The translations under genes were made by a program, and so were the position numbers. A model generated the notes under the pieces. It did no database searches. It was not told the DNA's origin and saw nothing but the letters and a program-made list of their open reading frames with translations. This document shows positions 38,852 through 47,748 of a stretch of 55,437 nucleotides of DNA, one piece after another (position 1 is the stretch's first letter; every line of letters begins with the position of its first letter). The DNA comes from Chloroflexota bacterium (GTDB taxonomy: Bacteria > Chloroflexota > Limnocylindria > P2-11E), in NCBI GenBank assembly GCA_016191385.1, contig JACPOT010000047.1, positions 1 to 55,437 of the forward strand, given 5' to 3'.

Positions 38852-39812
38852 CCTGGTCCCACGTGCAGTCCCGGGGATCCTTGTCGGGTCGGAAGCGCAG
38901 GAAACCCGTCCCGTGCCGGAAGCGGTCCTCCTCCATCTTGTCGTAGCGGACCTCGCACACCAGCACCGGCTTGATGGGGATCCACTCGAGGTCGCGGCCC
39001 TGCGACCAGCGGCTCTCGCCTCCGGGCTGCCGGCCCGTCGTCGGCTCGAGCTCCGTGCGCAGCGGCGGCAGCACCTCCTGCAGCTGCTTCTGCAGCGGCG
39101 CCGCGATGCCCGAGGTGTGGCCGACGAAGTCGAGGGTGCCGTCGTCGCGGTAGAGCCCGAGGTTGAGCACGGCGATGCGCGTGCCGCTGAGCCTGTACCC
39201 GACGATCACGCAGTCCGCGGTCTTGTGCTTCTTCACCTTCTGGACGGCCTCGCGCGACCCGGGCATGTACGCCAGGTCGACCCGTTTCGCGATCACGCCG
39301 TCGAGGCCGATGCGCTCGAGGCGGTCGAGCCAGTCGCGCGCCTGCTTCACGTCCGGCGACGCGGGTGAGACGCGGAAGCCCTTCGCGTTCCGGAGCAGGA
39401 ACGCGCGACGCTCCCGCAGCGGCTTCTCGTGGATGGGCTCGCCCTTCCAGAGGAGCGCGTCGAAAGCGATGTAGGTCGCTGGGACCTCGCCCGAGAGCTT
39501 GCGGATGCGGCTCTCGGCGGGATGCAGCCGCATCTGCATGGCGTCGAAGTCGAGATGTCCGTCCTGCTCGATGACGATCTCACCGTCGAGCGCGGAATGC
39601 GGCGGGAGGAGGTCGCCGAGGGGGCGGAGCTCGGGGAAGTAGCGCAGCAGTGGGCGAGCGTTGCGGCTCCAGAGCGCCAGCTCGCCGCCGTCGTTCTCTA
39701 GCACGCCGCGGAAGCCGTCCCACTTGGGCTCGTACTGCCAGCGCTCGCCGATGGGGAGGTCCTCGACGAGGAGCGCCTCCTGCGGCGGGAATGGCACGCT
39801 CGGTCCGGGCAT
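38793..39812 (-). CDS. ATP-dependent DNA ligase
   Basis: YEPKWDGFRGVLENDGGELALWSRNARPLLRYFPEL...DGEIVIEQDGHLDFDAMQMRLH. Confidence 0.95.
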   Translation of the reverse strand: MPGPSVPFPPQEALLVEDLPIGERWQYEPKWDGFRGVLENDGGELALWSRNARPLLRYFPELRPLGDLLPPHSALDGEIVIEQDGHLDFDAMQMRLHPAESRIRKLSGEVPATYIAFDALLWKGEPIHEKPLRERRAFLLRNAKGFRVSPASPDVKQARDWLDRLERIGLDGVIAKRVDLAYMPGSREAVQKVKKHKTADCVIVGYRLSGTRIAVLNLGLYRDDGTLDFVGHTSGIAAPLQKQLQEVLPPLRTELEPTTGRQPGGESRWSQGRDLEWIPIKPVLVCEVRYDKMEEDRFRHGTGFLRFRPDKDPRDCTWDQVKPKRRRGDPTLASLLERA

Positions 39813-39872
39813 CGCGCGAGCGTATCGCCGCCGCCGGCTGAAGAAGGCTCATGTGACGAGCGCGTAACGGGC

Positions 39873-40673
39873 ATGGCAGGTGCTTCCCACAGGGCCGTGG
39901 CACCACCGATCGACATTCTTCTTCCGGGCCGGCGCCAGACGGGTGTGCTCCTTCTCCACGGGCTGACGGGCACGCCCCTCGAGATGCAATGCCTCGGGGA
40001 GACCCTCGCCGCCGAGGGCTACACGGTCCACATCCCGCTCCTTCCCGGGCGAGGCACGGTCCCCGATGACATGGACGCGCTCTGCTGGGAGGACTGGATG
40101 CAGGCCGCGCTCCGGGCGTACGACGGCCTGAAGCGCGAGCACGCGCAGGTGGTGGTCGGCGGACTCTCGGCCGGCGGCACGATGGCGCTCGACCTCGCGC
40201 TGCGCCGCGACCCCGCCGCGCTCCTTCTCTACGCGGCGGTCCTGTCGGTCGCGCATCGCGGCGCGTACCTCGCGCCGTTCGTGTGGCGGATCGTTCGGCG
40301 CTGGCCGTCTCCGCCGAGCGACATGGTCGAGCCCAACGAGGCGCTGCAGTGCTACGACCCGGCGCCGGTGCGCGCGATGGGCGAGCTGCTGTCGGGCATC
40401 GGCCGCGTCCGGCCGCGTCTCGGCCAGATCGCGGCACCGGCCTTCGTCGCGCACTCGGTCCAGGACCGCCTCGTCCCGCTGACCAGCGCGCGCGAGATCG
40501 CCGCGCGGCTCGCGGGTCCGGTGGAGACGCTCTTCCTCGAAGGCACCGGCCACGCCATCACCTGCGACGCGAAGCGCGCGGATGTCGCGGAGGCCAGTCG
40601 CACGTTCCTGCGCCGCAACCTCGGCAGGTCGGTCGCGCAGCCTCAGTACTTCCCGCAGCTCCGGACCGCCTGA
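39873..40673 (+). CDS. Alpha/beta hydrolase (carboxylesterase type)
   Basis: GVLLLHGLTGTPLEMQCLGETLAAEGYTVHIPLLPGRG...VVGGLSAGGTMAL. Confidence 0.92.
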   Translation: MAGASHRAVAPPIDILLPGRRQTGVLLLHGLTGTPLEMQCLGETLAAEGYTVHIPLLPGRGTVPDDMDALCWEDWMQAALRAYDGLKREHAQVVVGGLSAGGTMALDLALRRDPAALLLYAAVLSVAHRGAYLAPFVWRIVRRWPSPPSDMVEPNEALQCYDPAPVRAMGELLSGIGRVRPRLGQIAAPAFVAHSVQDRLVPLTSAREIAARLAGPVETLFLEGTGHAITCDAKRADVAEASRTFLRRNLGRSVAQPQYFPQLRTA

Positions 40674-40703
40674 CCAGAGGCGCGGCCCGCGGCCATTCGC
40701 GTT

Positions 40704-40931
40704 CTAGCGGTGGACGGTGACGCCCCGCATCGGTCCGAGGGCGCGCGGCCAGTCGATGAGCAGGTCGATCGTCACGCCCCCGGTCTCGCTCCACTCGTGC
40801 TGCGTGTCCTCGACGTTGCCGTCGCAGTAGGCCCAGTGTCCGCGGTAGAAGGTGAGACCGCCGCGCCCAGCGCGCGACGGCGCCGCGAGATGCTCCGCCT
40901 TCCGACAGACCCAGTGAATGGCGTCGGTCAT
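40704..40931 (-). CDS. 75-aa hypothetical protein
   Basis: MTDAIHWVCRKAEHLAAPSRAGRGGLTFYRGHWAYCDGN...HEWSETGG. Confidence 0.55.
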   Translation of the reverse strand: MTDAIHWVCRKAEHLAAPSRAGRGGLTFYRGHWAYCDGNVEDTQHEWSETGGVTIDLLIDWPRALGPMRGVTVHR

Positions 40932-41057
40932 GTCCGCCCTCCCCGACGCCGACAAGTGTCCGGGTGACGCGCCCTCGATCCAAGGGGTCGTGAGGGGCGT
41001 TATCCCCATTCGCGCGGCCGCCACGCGGTAGGCCAAGGAAGCGTAGGGTTCCCCGGC

Positions 41058-41645
41058 GTGACGACCGTCTATCCCGCGCGGCTCGAGGTCGACTACCCGG
41101 AGAAGCTCGACCGGCTGACGACGCTGCTGCGGATCCTGTGGGTCATCCCGATCGGGATCATCGTCGCGCTGGTCTCGGGCAGTGGATCCGGATGGGGGAT
41201 CGCGGGGTCGATCGGGCTCGCGACCGCGCTCATGATCCTGTTCCGGCAGCGCTACCCGCGCTGGTGGTTCGACTTCCAGCTGGCGCTGGCGCGATTCAGC
41301 ACCCGACTCGGCGCGTATGCGCTTCTCCTCCGGGACGAGTACCCCTCCACGGAGGATGGGCAGGCCGTTCACCTCGAGCTCGACTACCCGGAGGCGATGA
41401 CGCTGAACCGGTGGCTCCCGCTGGTGAAGTGGTTCCTGGCGATCCCGCACTACATCGTGCTGTTCTTCCTCGCGATCGCCACGGTCGTCGCCGTGCTCAT
41501 CTCGTGGTTCGCGATCCTCTTCACCGGCCGCTACCCGCGCGCGCTGTTCGACTTCGTCGTCGGCGTCATGCGCTGGAGTCTGCGGGTCGAGGCGTACGCG
41601 TTCCTGATGCTCACCGACCGCTACCCGCCATTCAGCCTGCGCTAG
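41058..41645 (+). CDS. DUF4389 domain-containing membrane protein
   Basis: Two RYPRxxFDF repeats, LTDRYPPFSL C-terminus. Confidence 0.85.
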   Translation: MTTVYPARLEVDYPEKLDRLTTLLRILWVIPIGIIVALVSGSGSGWGIAGSIGLATALMILFRQRYPRWWFDFQLALARFSTRLGAYALLLRDEYPSTEDGQAVHLELDYPEAMTLNRWLPLVKWFLAIPHYIVLFFLAIATVVAVLISWFAILFTGRYPRALFDFVVGVMRWSLRVEAYAFLMLTDRYPPFSLR

Positions 41646-41781
41646 CGGGGCAGCTCGGCCTTCAGCCGCACGACCAGGACGGAGACCGGCGCGTGGGACC
41701 AGCATCCCTGAGGAACGTCCATGACCTGATGCAGCGCTGCGCGAGATCCCGCTCGCGGCGGGGGCCGGGGTCGAGCCGGCG

Positions 41782-42303
41782 CTATTCGACCGTGATCGTG
41801 GCCCTCATTCCCGCTTCCGCATGACCGGGCACGCTGCAGTACGCGTCGTACCGGCCGGCCGGAAGACCGCGCAGCCCGAGCGTGCGCGTCTCGCCCGCGT
41901 TCGCTGCGATGTGGATGCCGAGCGCGGGGACGGTCAGGTCGTGGACGACCCCACTTGAGGCCGGGTTGATCAGCGTGAGGTTCACGTCCGCGCCCTTTGG
42001 CACTCGGACTTCGCTGGGCGTGAAGCTGAAGTTCGCGGCTTGGACGCGGACCTCTGCAGCTCCGGGGATGGCCGTCGAGGCTGGACCGGAGGCCCCGAAC
42101 CCCATCATGCCCCCGTACGTGGTCTCGCCCATCATTCCCCGCCCGGTCTGACCATTGCCGATCATCCACGGACCCATCGCCCCGTACGTGGTCGACGAGG
42201 TGCCGAACATTCCAGGCCCGGCGATCGCCGCCGCGGCGATGCCTAGGACGAGCAGGACGCCTGAGACGAGCGCGGTCAGGCCGGCGATGCGCTGTGCTTT
42301 CAT
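41782..42303 (-). CDS. Cupredoxin, type-1-copper-like (plastocyanin-like)
   Basis: FSFTPSEVRVPKGADVNLTLIN...VVHDLTV...YDAYCSVPGHAEAGM ligand pattern H...C-x4-H-x4-M. Confidence 0.88.
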   Translation of the reverse strand: MKAQRIAGLTALVSGVLLVLGIAAAAIAGPGMFGTSSTTYGAMGPWMIGNGQTGRGMMGETTYGGMMGFGASGPASTAIPGAAEVRVQAANFSFTPSEVRVPKGADVNLTLINPASSGVVHDLTVPALGIHIAANAGETRTLGLRGLPAGRYDAYCSVPGHAEAGMRATITVE

Positions 42304-42566
42304 CGCGCGGCCTCCTCGATGGCCGCGCGCCGTGCGCGGAACTCTTCGGCGTCGATCTCACCGCGCGCCAGGCGTTCGTCGAGGATGCCGTGCGCTCCGC
42401 TGGCACCACCTCCGCCCCGCACCTGCGAGCGGCTGAGCGCGAGGACCAGCCACACGACGCCGGCGCTCACGAACACCCAGAAGAGGACCCAGACCAGCAT
42501 CATCAGAACACCGCCGAACCCGAACGCGGACCCGCTCATCATTTCGAATGACCTCCCATCGATCAA
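42300..42566 (-). CDS. SHOCT domain-containing small membrane protein
   Basis: DERLARGEIDAEEFRARRAAIEEAAR. Confidence 0.8.
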   Translation of the reverse strand: MIDGRSFEMMSGSAFGFGGVLMMLVWVLFWVFVSAGVVWLVLALSRSQVRGGGGASGAHGILDERLARGEIDAEEFRARRAAIEEAAR

Positions 42567-42622
42567 TGCCCGAAGCGTCAGCCTCCGCGCTGAGCCATTC
42601 CTTGTCGCCGGCTGACAGCGCG

Positions 42623-42651
42623 CTGAGAGAACGATCTCAGGCCGCTCTCAG
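42623..42651. promoter_or_regulatory. Candidate response-regulator box: CTGAGA-N6-TCTCAG plus direct TCTCAG-N5-TCTCAG (11-bp period)
   Basis: cgCTGAGAgaacgaTCTCAGgccgcTCTCAGacggg read directly. Confidence 0.55.
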
Positions 42652-42807
42652 ACGGGCGCAAGGTGAACCCCAGCCGAGGAAGCGAGGCTGACGGCACGCA
42701 ACCGAACGCGACGCGAGAAGGAGGCGATCGGATGACCACCCACTGGTTCTGGCTTCCGGCTTCGTGCTCGGGCGAGCGCAGTACATGATCGCGCGGTCGT
42801 ACGGAAA

Positions 42808-43461
42808 GTGATGGACGCCTCGGTCGCGCTCGCAGCGGCGTACCTGCAGCTGAACGGCTACTTCGTGCTCACCGAGCTGCCGGTGCAGGTCGAAGAGCGG
42901 CACGGGTTCCGAACGGCGACCGACATCGACGTCCTCGCCGTCCGGCTTCCCCATGCTGCGGAGCTCATCCCCGGTCACGGCGCGCACGCCCGTGATCTCC
43001 TGCTCGGGCAGGATCCGACGCTCGAGACCGACCCCGAGCGCACCGAGATCCTCATCGCCGAGGTCAAGCGCGGCCGGGCGCATATCAACGCCGGCTCCTT
43101 CAACGCCGATGTGCTGCGCTTCGCGCTGCGTCGCACCGGCTGCTGCCCGGCCGAGATGATCGACGCGCACGCCTACGCCCTCGCCCGCGCCGGGATGATC
43201 GAGACGCGCACGGCCGACGGTCACCCTTGCCGCGTCCGCCTCGCTTCCTTCGCCGGCGAGCCGGTGCCCCTGCGGCCCGCTGGCGTGCTCAGCGTGGGCC
43301 TCGATCAGTGCGTCGCCTTCATCCGCGAGCGCCTCGATCGATACCGCGAGCCGCTGCGCGGGGCTTACTTCCGCGACCCGGTCCTCAACCTGTTGGGGCT
43401 GGTGGACGCGGTCGCTCGGCGACCAGCGCAGATAGGGAGGGAGATCGTCCATGCCCCGTAA
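42808..43461 (+). CDS. Hypothetical protein with PD-(D/E)xK-like motif arrangement
   Basis: TATDIDVLAVRLP...EILIAEVKRGRAHIN. Confidence 0.6.
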   Translation: MMDASVALAAAYLQLNGYFVLTELPVQVEERHGFRTATDIDVLAVRLPHAAELIPGHGAHARDLLLGQDPTLETDPERTEILIAEVKRGRAHINAGSFNADVLRFALRRTGCCPAEMIDAHAYALARAGMIETRTADGHPCRVRLASFAGEPVPLRPAGVLSVGLDQCVAFIRERLDRYREPLRGAYFRDPVLNLLGLVDAVARRPAQIGREIVHAP

Positions 43462-43954
43462 GCGTTCGTACCAGCGTTCCTCCGGCCTCGGCGGCCGCGC
43501 CGCTCTCTTCGGCGTGCTCGCGGTCGCTCTGATCGGCGCGGCGCTCTACTCGGTCTGGCCCAAGGAGCGGGCGTTCATCGAGCTCGGTCCGGCCCCGAGC
43601 CCGTCCGCGATGGACGCGATGGGGCATGGCGCGGCGCCTCCCGTCAGCGGCTCCGCCGATCTCACGATGCGCGTCGACATGAGCGGCTTCAGCCCAGCGC
43701 AGCTCCCGGTCGCCGCCGGGCGCGCGCAGCGCCTCATGCTGGTGAACCCCGACAACAGCATGCACAGCGACGGCGGCGGGATCCATCAGTTCGCCGTCCC
43801 GAAGCTCGGGATCGACGTGAAGGTCCCGCCGCTGACCAACATGATCGTCACGCTCCCGGCCGCCGAGCCGGGTGAGTACGCCTTCTACTGCGACACGTGC
43901 TGCGGCGGTAAGGAGAACCCGTCCATGCAGGGAGTCCTGAAGGTCGGCGCGTGA
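43451..43954 (+). CDS. Cupredoxin with CuA-like motif
   Basis: GGGIHQFAVPKLGIDVKVPP...EYAFYCDTCCGGKENPSMQGVLKV; N-terminal TM anchor. Confidence 0.82.
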   Translation: MPRKRSYQRSSGLGGRAALFGVLAVALIGAALYSVWPKERAFIELGPAPSPSAMDAMGHGAAPPVSGSADLTMRVDMSGFSPAQLPVAAGRAQRLMLVNPDNSMHSDGGGIHQFAVPKLGIDVKVPPLTNMIVTLPAAEPGEYAFYCDTCCGGKENPSMQGVLKVGA

Positions 43955-44658
43955 GCGGCGTCGACCTCAACCTGGTCGCGGTCGTCCTCGCCGGGCTCAT
44001 CGACGGGCTCAACCCCTGCGCCATCGCCGTCCTGCTCGTCTTCGTCTCGGCGACGCTCCTCGCCGTCGGCGCCACGATGGAGGGCGGACTCGGCGAGCGC
44101 CGGCGCGCATTGTTCCGCGGAGGCGCCGCCTACGTGGCGGGGATGTTCATCACCTACCTGCTCATCGGTCTCGGCCTCATGGGCTTCGCCGGGGCGCTGC
44201 GGCAGGACCACATCGGCACGAAGATCTTCGCCTTCGTCGCGATCGGCTGGAGCCTGCTCGCACTTCAGGAGGCGCTCCTCCCGGAGCTCGGCGAGCGGCT
44301 GCGCATGCCGCCGATGCTGCACAGCAGCGCTCAGCGCTGGGTCGGCCGGGCCTCGCTCCCGGGCCTCTTCGTCGCCGGCTCGCTCATCGGCCTCTGCACC
44401 GTCCCCTGCTCCGGGAACGTCTACCTGGCGGTCCTCGCGCTGCTCTCGAGCCGCACCGACCTCGCGGAAGCGCTCGGGTACCTCGTGATCTACAACCTCG
44501 CCTTCGTCGTCCCGCTCATCGTGCTGCTCGGAGCAGCGGCGACGCCGGTAGCCATGCGCGCTCTCGCGCGCTGGCAGCTGCACAACCGCGCCTCGCTGAA
44601 GCTCGCGCTCGGGCTGACCACGGCGCTCGTCTCGCTCGCGGCCCTGGGGATGGTGTGA
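43951..44658 (+). CDS. CcdA-like cytochrome c biogenesis/thiol transport membrane protein
   Basis: LAGLIDGLNPCAIAVLLVFVSATL...GLCTVPCSGNVYLAVLALLSS. Confidence 0.88.
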   Translation: MSGVDLNLVAVVLAGLIDGLNPCAIAVLLVFVSATLLAVGATMEGGLGERRRALFRGGAAYVAGMFITYLLIGLGLMGFAGALRQDHIGTKIFAFVAIGWSLLALQEALLPELGERLRMPPMLHSSAQRWVGRASLPGLFVAGSLIGLCTVPCSGNVYLAVLALLSSRTDLAEALGYLVIYNLAFVVPLIVLLGAAATPVAMRALARWQLHNRASLKLALGLTTALVSLAALGMV

Positions 44659-44659
44659 C

Positions 44660-44794
44660 ATGACCATCGACATCGACCCGGTCCTCGTCCACGTCGGCCC
44701 CCTCGCCCTCAGCTGGTACGGGATCATCGTCGCGCTCGCCATCGCGGTCGGCGTGTGGCTGTGGGCCGCTCGCTGTCCTACGCTCGCTTCATGA
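44660..44794 (+). pseudogene. lgt: N-terminal fragment of prolipoprotein diacylglyceryl transferase
   Basis: MTIDIDPVLVHVGPLALSWYGIIVALAIAVGVWL then WAARCPTLAS*; rest of gene absent. Confidence 0.8.
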
Positions 44795-45123
44795 CCGTCG
44801 TGTGCGTCCCGGTACGGGCGGATGGGACCATGGACCCACGGTGGGGCCGCGCGCAGCGTGTCGCGATCGCGACCGTCAGCAACGGCGTCATCGAGCGGTG
44901 GCTGGAGGTCGATGTCCGCTGGGGCGAGCTGCACGACAGCGGCGGTGAAGGCCAGCACCACGCTCGCGTCGCGCGCTTCCTCCAGGAGAACGGCGTCCGG
45001 CTGGTCGTCGCGGATCACATGGGGCCGCCTATGGAAGAGATGCTCCGGAAGATGGACATCGTCGTTCATCTCGGGGCGCGTGGCTCCGCGCGCGACGCCG
45101 TGTCACTTCTCAGCCTGCCCTAA
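44791..45123 (+). CDS. NifX/NifB-C-like (dinitrogenase FeMo-cofactor binding domain) protein
   Basis: VCVPVRADGTMDPRWGRAQRVAIATV...HHARVARFLQENGVRLVVADHMGPPMEEML. Confidence 0.75.
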   Translation: MTVVCVPVRADGTMDPRWGRAQRVAIATVSNGVIERWLEVDVRWGELHDSGGEGQHHARVARFLQENGVRLVVADHMGPPMEEMLRKMDIVVHLGARGSARDAVSLLSLP

Positions 45124-45169
45124 GCGCAACACAAGGGGGGGCGTCAGTCGCCGGGCAGACGCTGCGCCC

Positions 45170-45845
45170 GTGAGCCTCGCGATCCGTAACTTGGTGCAAG
45201 ACCGCACCCGGCTCTTCCTGAGCGTTGCCGGCGTGGCACTCGCGACGATGCTCGTGCTGCTGCTCAACGGCTTCGTGACCGGGTTCAACGAGCAGCTTTC
45301 GACCTACGCCGACCACACACCCGGATCGGTGGTCGTCCTGCAGAACGGCGGTCGCAACCTGCTGGTCTCGACCTCGCTCATCCCGCCCGATGCCCGCGAG
45401 ACGGCGCTGGCCGTCGACGGCGTCGCCGAAGCGGTCCCGGTGCTGTTGCGCACGACGATCCTCGAGCTCGACGGCCAGCGGCGCGCGGTGTACCTGGTGG
45501 GATACGACCCGGCGCAAGGCGGCGGTCCGTGGAAGCTCACCGCGGGGCGCGAGCCGCTGGCGGCCGACGAGATCGTGCTCGACCGCGTCCTCGCCTCGCG
45601 CCACCAGCTGGGCGTGGGTAGCAGCGTGACCGTCCTCGGGCGCGCCTTCACCGTCTCAGGCCTGTCCGACGAGACGACGTCGTGGATGTTGAGCCTGGCC
45701 TTCCTGAACAAGGGCACGGCGGAAGCGCTCTTCCTCACGCCGGGCGCGACCAGCTTCCTGCTCGTGACGCCGTCGCCCGGCACTACGCCGGAAGTGGCGC
45801 GCGACCGCCTGCGCCAGCTGCCGGGGATCGGCGCGGAGCTGAAGT
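45170..45845 (+). pseudogene. ABC transporter permease (FtsX/MacB type), C-terminal half missing
   Basis: SLAIRNLVQDRTRLFLSVAGVALATMLVLLLNGFVTGF...DRLRQLPGIGAEL then non-homologous sequence. Confidence 0.8.
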
Positions 45846-45990
45846 CGACCTCGCCGGGCTCGACGCGAAGGGACACGTCTCGCACCGCGACCACTTCGGT
45901 CCGCCCCTCGCCGAAGCGCTTGGTGACCGCTCTCACATCGAGCGTGGGGGACTCGGCGCCGCCTGTGTCGGCGAGCGTGGAAGCGTTCAT
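45846..45990 (-). pseudogene. ABC transporter ATP-binding protein, N-terminal fragment only
   Basis: MNASTLADTGGAESPTLDVRAVTKRFGEGRTEVVAVRDVSLRVEPGE then abrupt loss before Walker A. Confidence 0.75.
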
Positions 45991-46915
45991 GCGATCCTCC
46001 TGCGAAAGACGTTGGCCGGGTCGAGGCGCGCGATGCGGACCACCGGCAGGACGGCCGCGAGCGCGGTGATGACGGCCGCGAAGGCGGCGGCCTTGGCGAT
46101 CGCCCAGGCGTCGAGCGCCAAGCTGAGCTGGATGTCGGTCCGGGGCACGACGGCCGCGACGAGCAGCGTGAACGCGACTCCGGCGCCGAGCCCGAGCGCG
46201 ACCGTCGCGACCGCCTGCGTGATCACGGCGCCGCACAGCCGTGCTGTGCGCGCGCCCAGAGCCTTGAGCACGCCGTACTCGGCGCGCCGCGCGACGGTCG
46301 CGGTGTACATGGTGAGCGCCATCACCGCGAGCCCGATGACGAAGCCGATCACGTTCATGATCGCGACCACGTCGGTGGCCATGTCGTTGATGACCTTGAT
46401 CTCCTGGCGCGCGAAGTCGGACCGGATTGTCGCCGTCACCTCGGGCACGTCGGCCTCGATGCGGCGCGCCAGCGCGCCGGGGTCGGTGCCGGGCTGAGCG
46501 CGAACGAGGACGTAGCTGATGGCGTCGGAGCCGTAGGCGCGAAAGGCGTCGAGCGGCATGAAGGCGAGGGAGTTGAAGACGTTGCCGTACGCGTCGGAGA
46601 CACCGGTGACACGGAAGCTCCGGCCGAGGACCGTCACGTCGTCGCCCACATCGACGCCCGCGCGCGACCGGGCCGTCGATGACCACGTCCGATGCGCCGA
46701 GCTCGCGCGTGCCGCGCGTGACCGCGCCGGGCCGCCCGAAGGCCGCCTCGGACGGGACGCCTATCACGTAGGCGAGGTACTGCCGGTCGCCAGAGACCAC
46801 CGCGGTCGAGACATAGGCCAGCGGCACCGCGTCGACGACGCCGTACCGGTTCGTGCCCGATACGGACGTGTTCGGGCCGCATCGCGAGGCGCTACGCGCG
46901 GCCGTGCGCCGGGAG
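45987..46915 (-). pseudogene. ABC transporter permease (FtsX type), N-terminally truncated and frameshifted near 46650
   Basis: RYGVVDAVPLAYVSTAVVSGDRQYLAYVIGVP...ELGASDVVIDGPVARG then frame change to VGDDVTVLGRSFRVTGVSD...LDPANVFRRRIA. Confidence 0.8.
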
Positions 46916-46960
46916 GCCACGCTCGTCGGGCCGAGGAAGTGACTTTGGACCCCACCGCCA

Positions 46961-46977
46961 AGGGACCTAAGCCGGAC
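46961..46977. promoter_or_regulatory. DosR/DevR-box-like sequence AAGGGACCTAAGCCGGA upstream of the response regulator
   Basis: Visual resemblance to GGGACTWWAGTCCC-type boxes. Confidence 0.3.
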
Positions 46978-47013
46978 GAGCCGAATGGTCCTGGGCGGGT
47001 AGCGTCGTCAACG

Positions 47014-47739
47014 ATGGCGACGCTCCCCGCCGCTCCCGCGACCGCTACGTTGACCCGGCCGGCACGCGTGCTCGTCGTCGACGACGACGAGAACGTGACG
47101 AACATGCTCCGCCGGGCCCTCTCATTCGACGGCTACGCGGTCACGACCGCCCGCGACGGTGACGACGCCCTCAAGAAGGCGCTCGAGTACGGTCCCGACC
47201 TCGTCGTGCTCGACATCATGATGCCGGGCATCGACGGCGTGGAGGTCTGCCGCCGGCTGCGCGCCGGAGATCCCCACCTCGCGATCCTGATGCTCACCGC
47301 GCGCGATGCCGCGGCCGACCAGGTCGTCGGGCTCGACGCGGGCGCCGACGACTACCTGGTCAAGCCGTTCACGCTCGACGTGCTCACCGCGCGCATCCGC
47401 GCGCTGCTGCGGCGCAAGGAACCCACGGACGTGGAGATCCTGCACTTCGCCGACCTCGTGCTTGACACCGGGACGCGCAGCGCGCGCCGTGGCGCGCGCG
47501 AGATCGCGCTGACGACGACGGAGTACGACCTGCTGCTCCAGTTCCTGCGTCACCCGCGTCAGGTCCTCGAGAAGGAGCAGCTGACCGAGAAGGTGTGGGG
47601 CTACGACTTCGGCGGCAACTACAACGTCCTCGAGGTGTACGTGCGCTACCTGCGCCAGAAGCTCGAGGCCGCCGGCGAGCCGCGGCTCATCCATACGCTG
47701 CGCGGCGCGGGCTATGTCCTTCGCGAAGCATCGGGCTAG
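47014..47739 (+). CDS. OmpR-family response regulator
   Basis: RVLVVDDDENVTNMLRRALSFDGYAV...MLTARDAAADQVVGLDAGADDYLVKPF...LRQKLEAAGEPRLIHTLRGAGYVLRE. Confidence 0.95.
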   Translation: MATLPAAPATATLTRPARVLVVDDDENVTNMLRRALSFDGYAVTTARDGDDALKKALEYGPDLVVLDIMMPGIDGVEVCRRLRAGDPHLAILMLTARDAAADQVVGLDAGADDYLVKPFTLDVLTARIRALLRRKEPTDVEILHFADLVLDTGTRSARRGAREIALTTTEYDLLLQFLRHPRQVLEKEQLTEKVWGYDFGGNYNVLEVYVRYLRQKLEAAGEPRLIHTLRGAGYVLREASG

Positions 47740-47748
47740 CGAGGCCGC

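Noticed and set aside
45304-46920. Single 538-aa minus-strand protein
   Set aside because: Composite of an ABC permease fragment, out-of-frame sequence, an ABC ATPase fragment and antisense of another permease; not one gene
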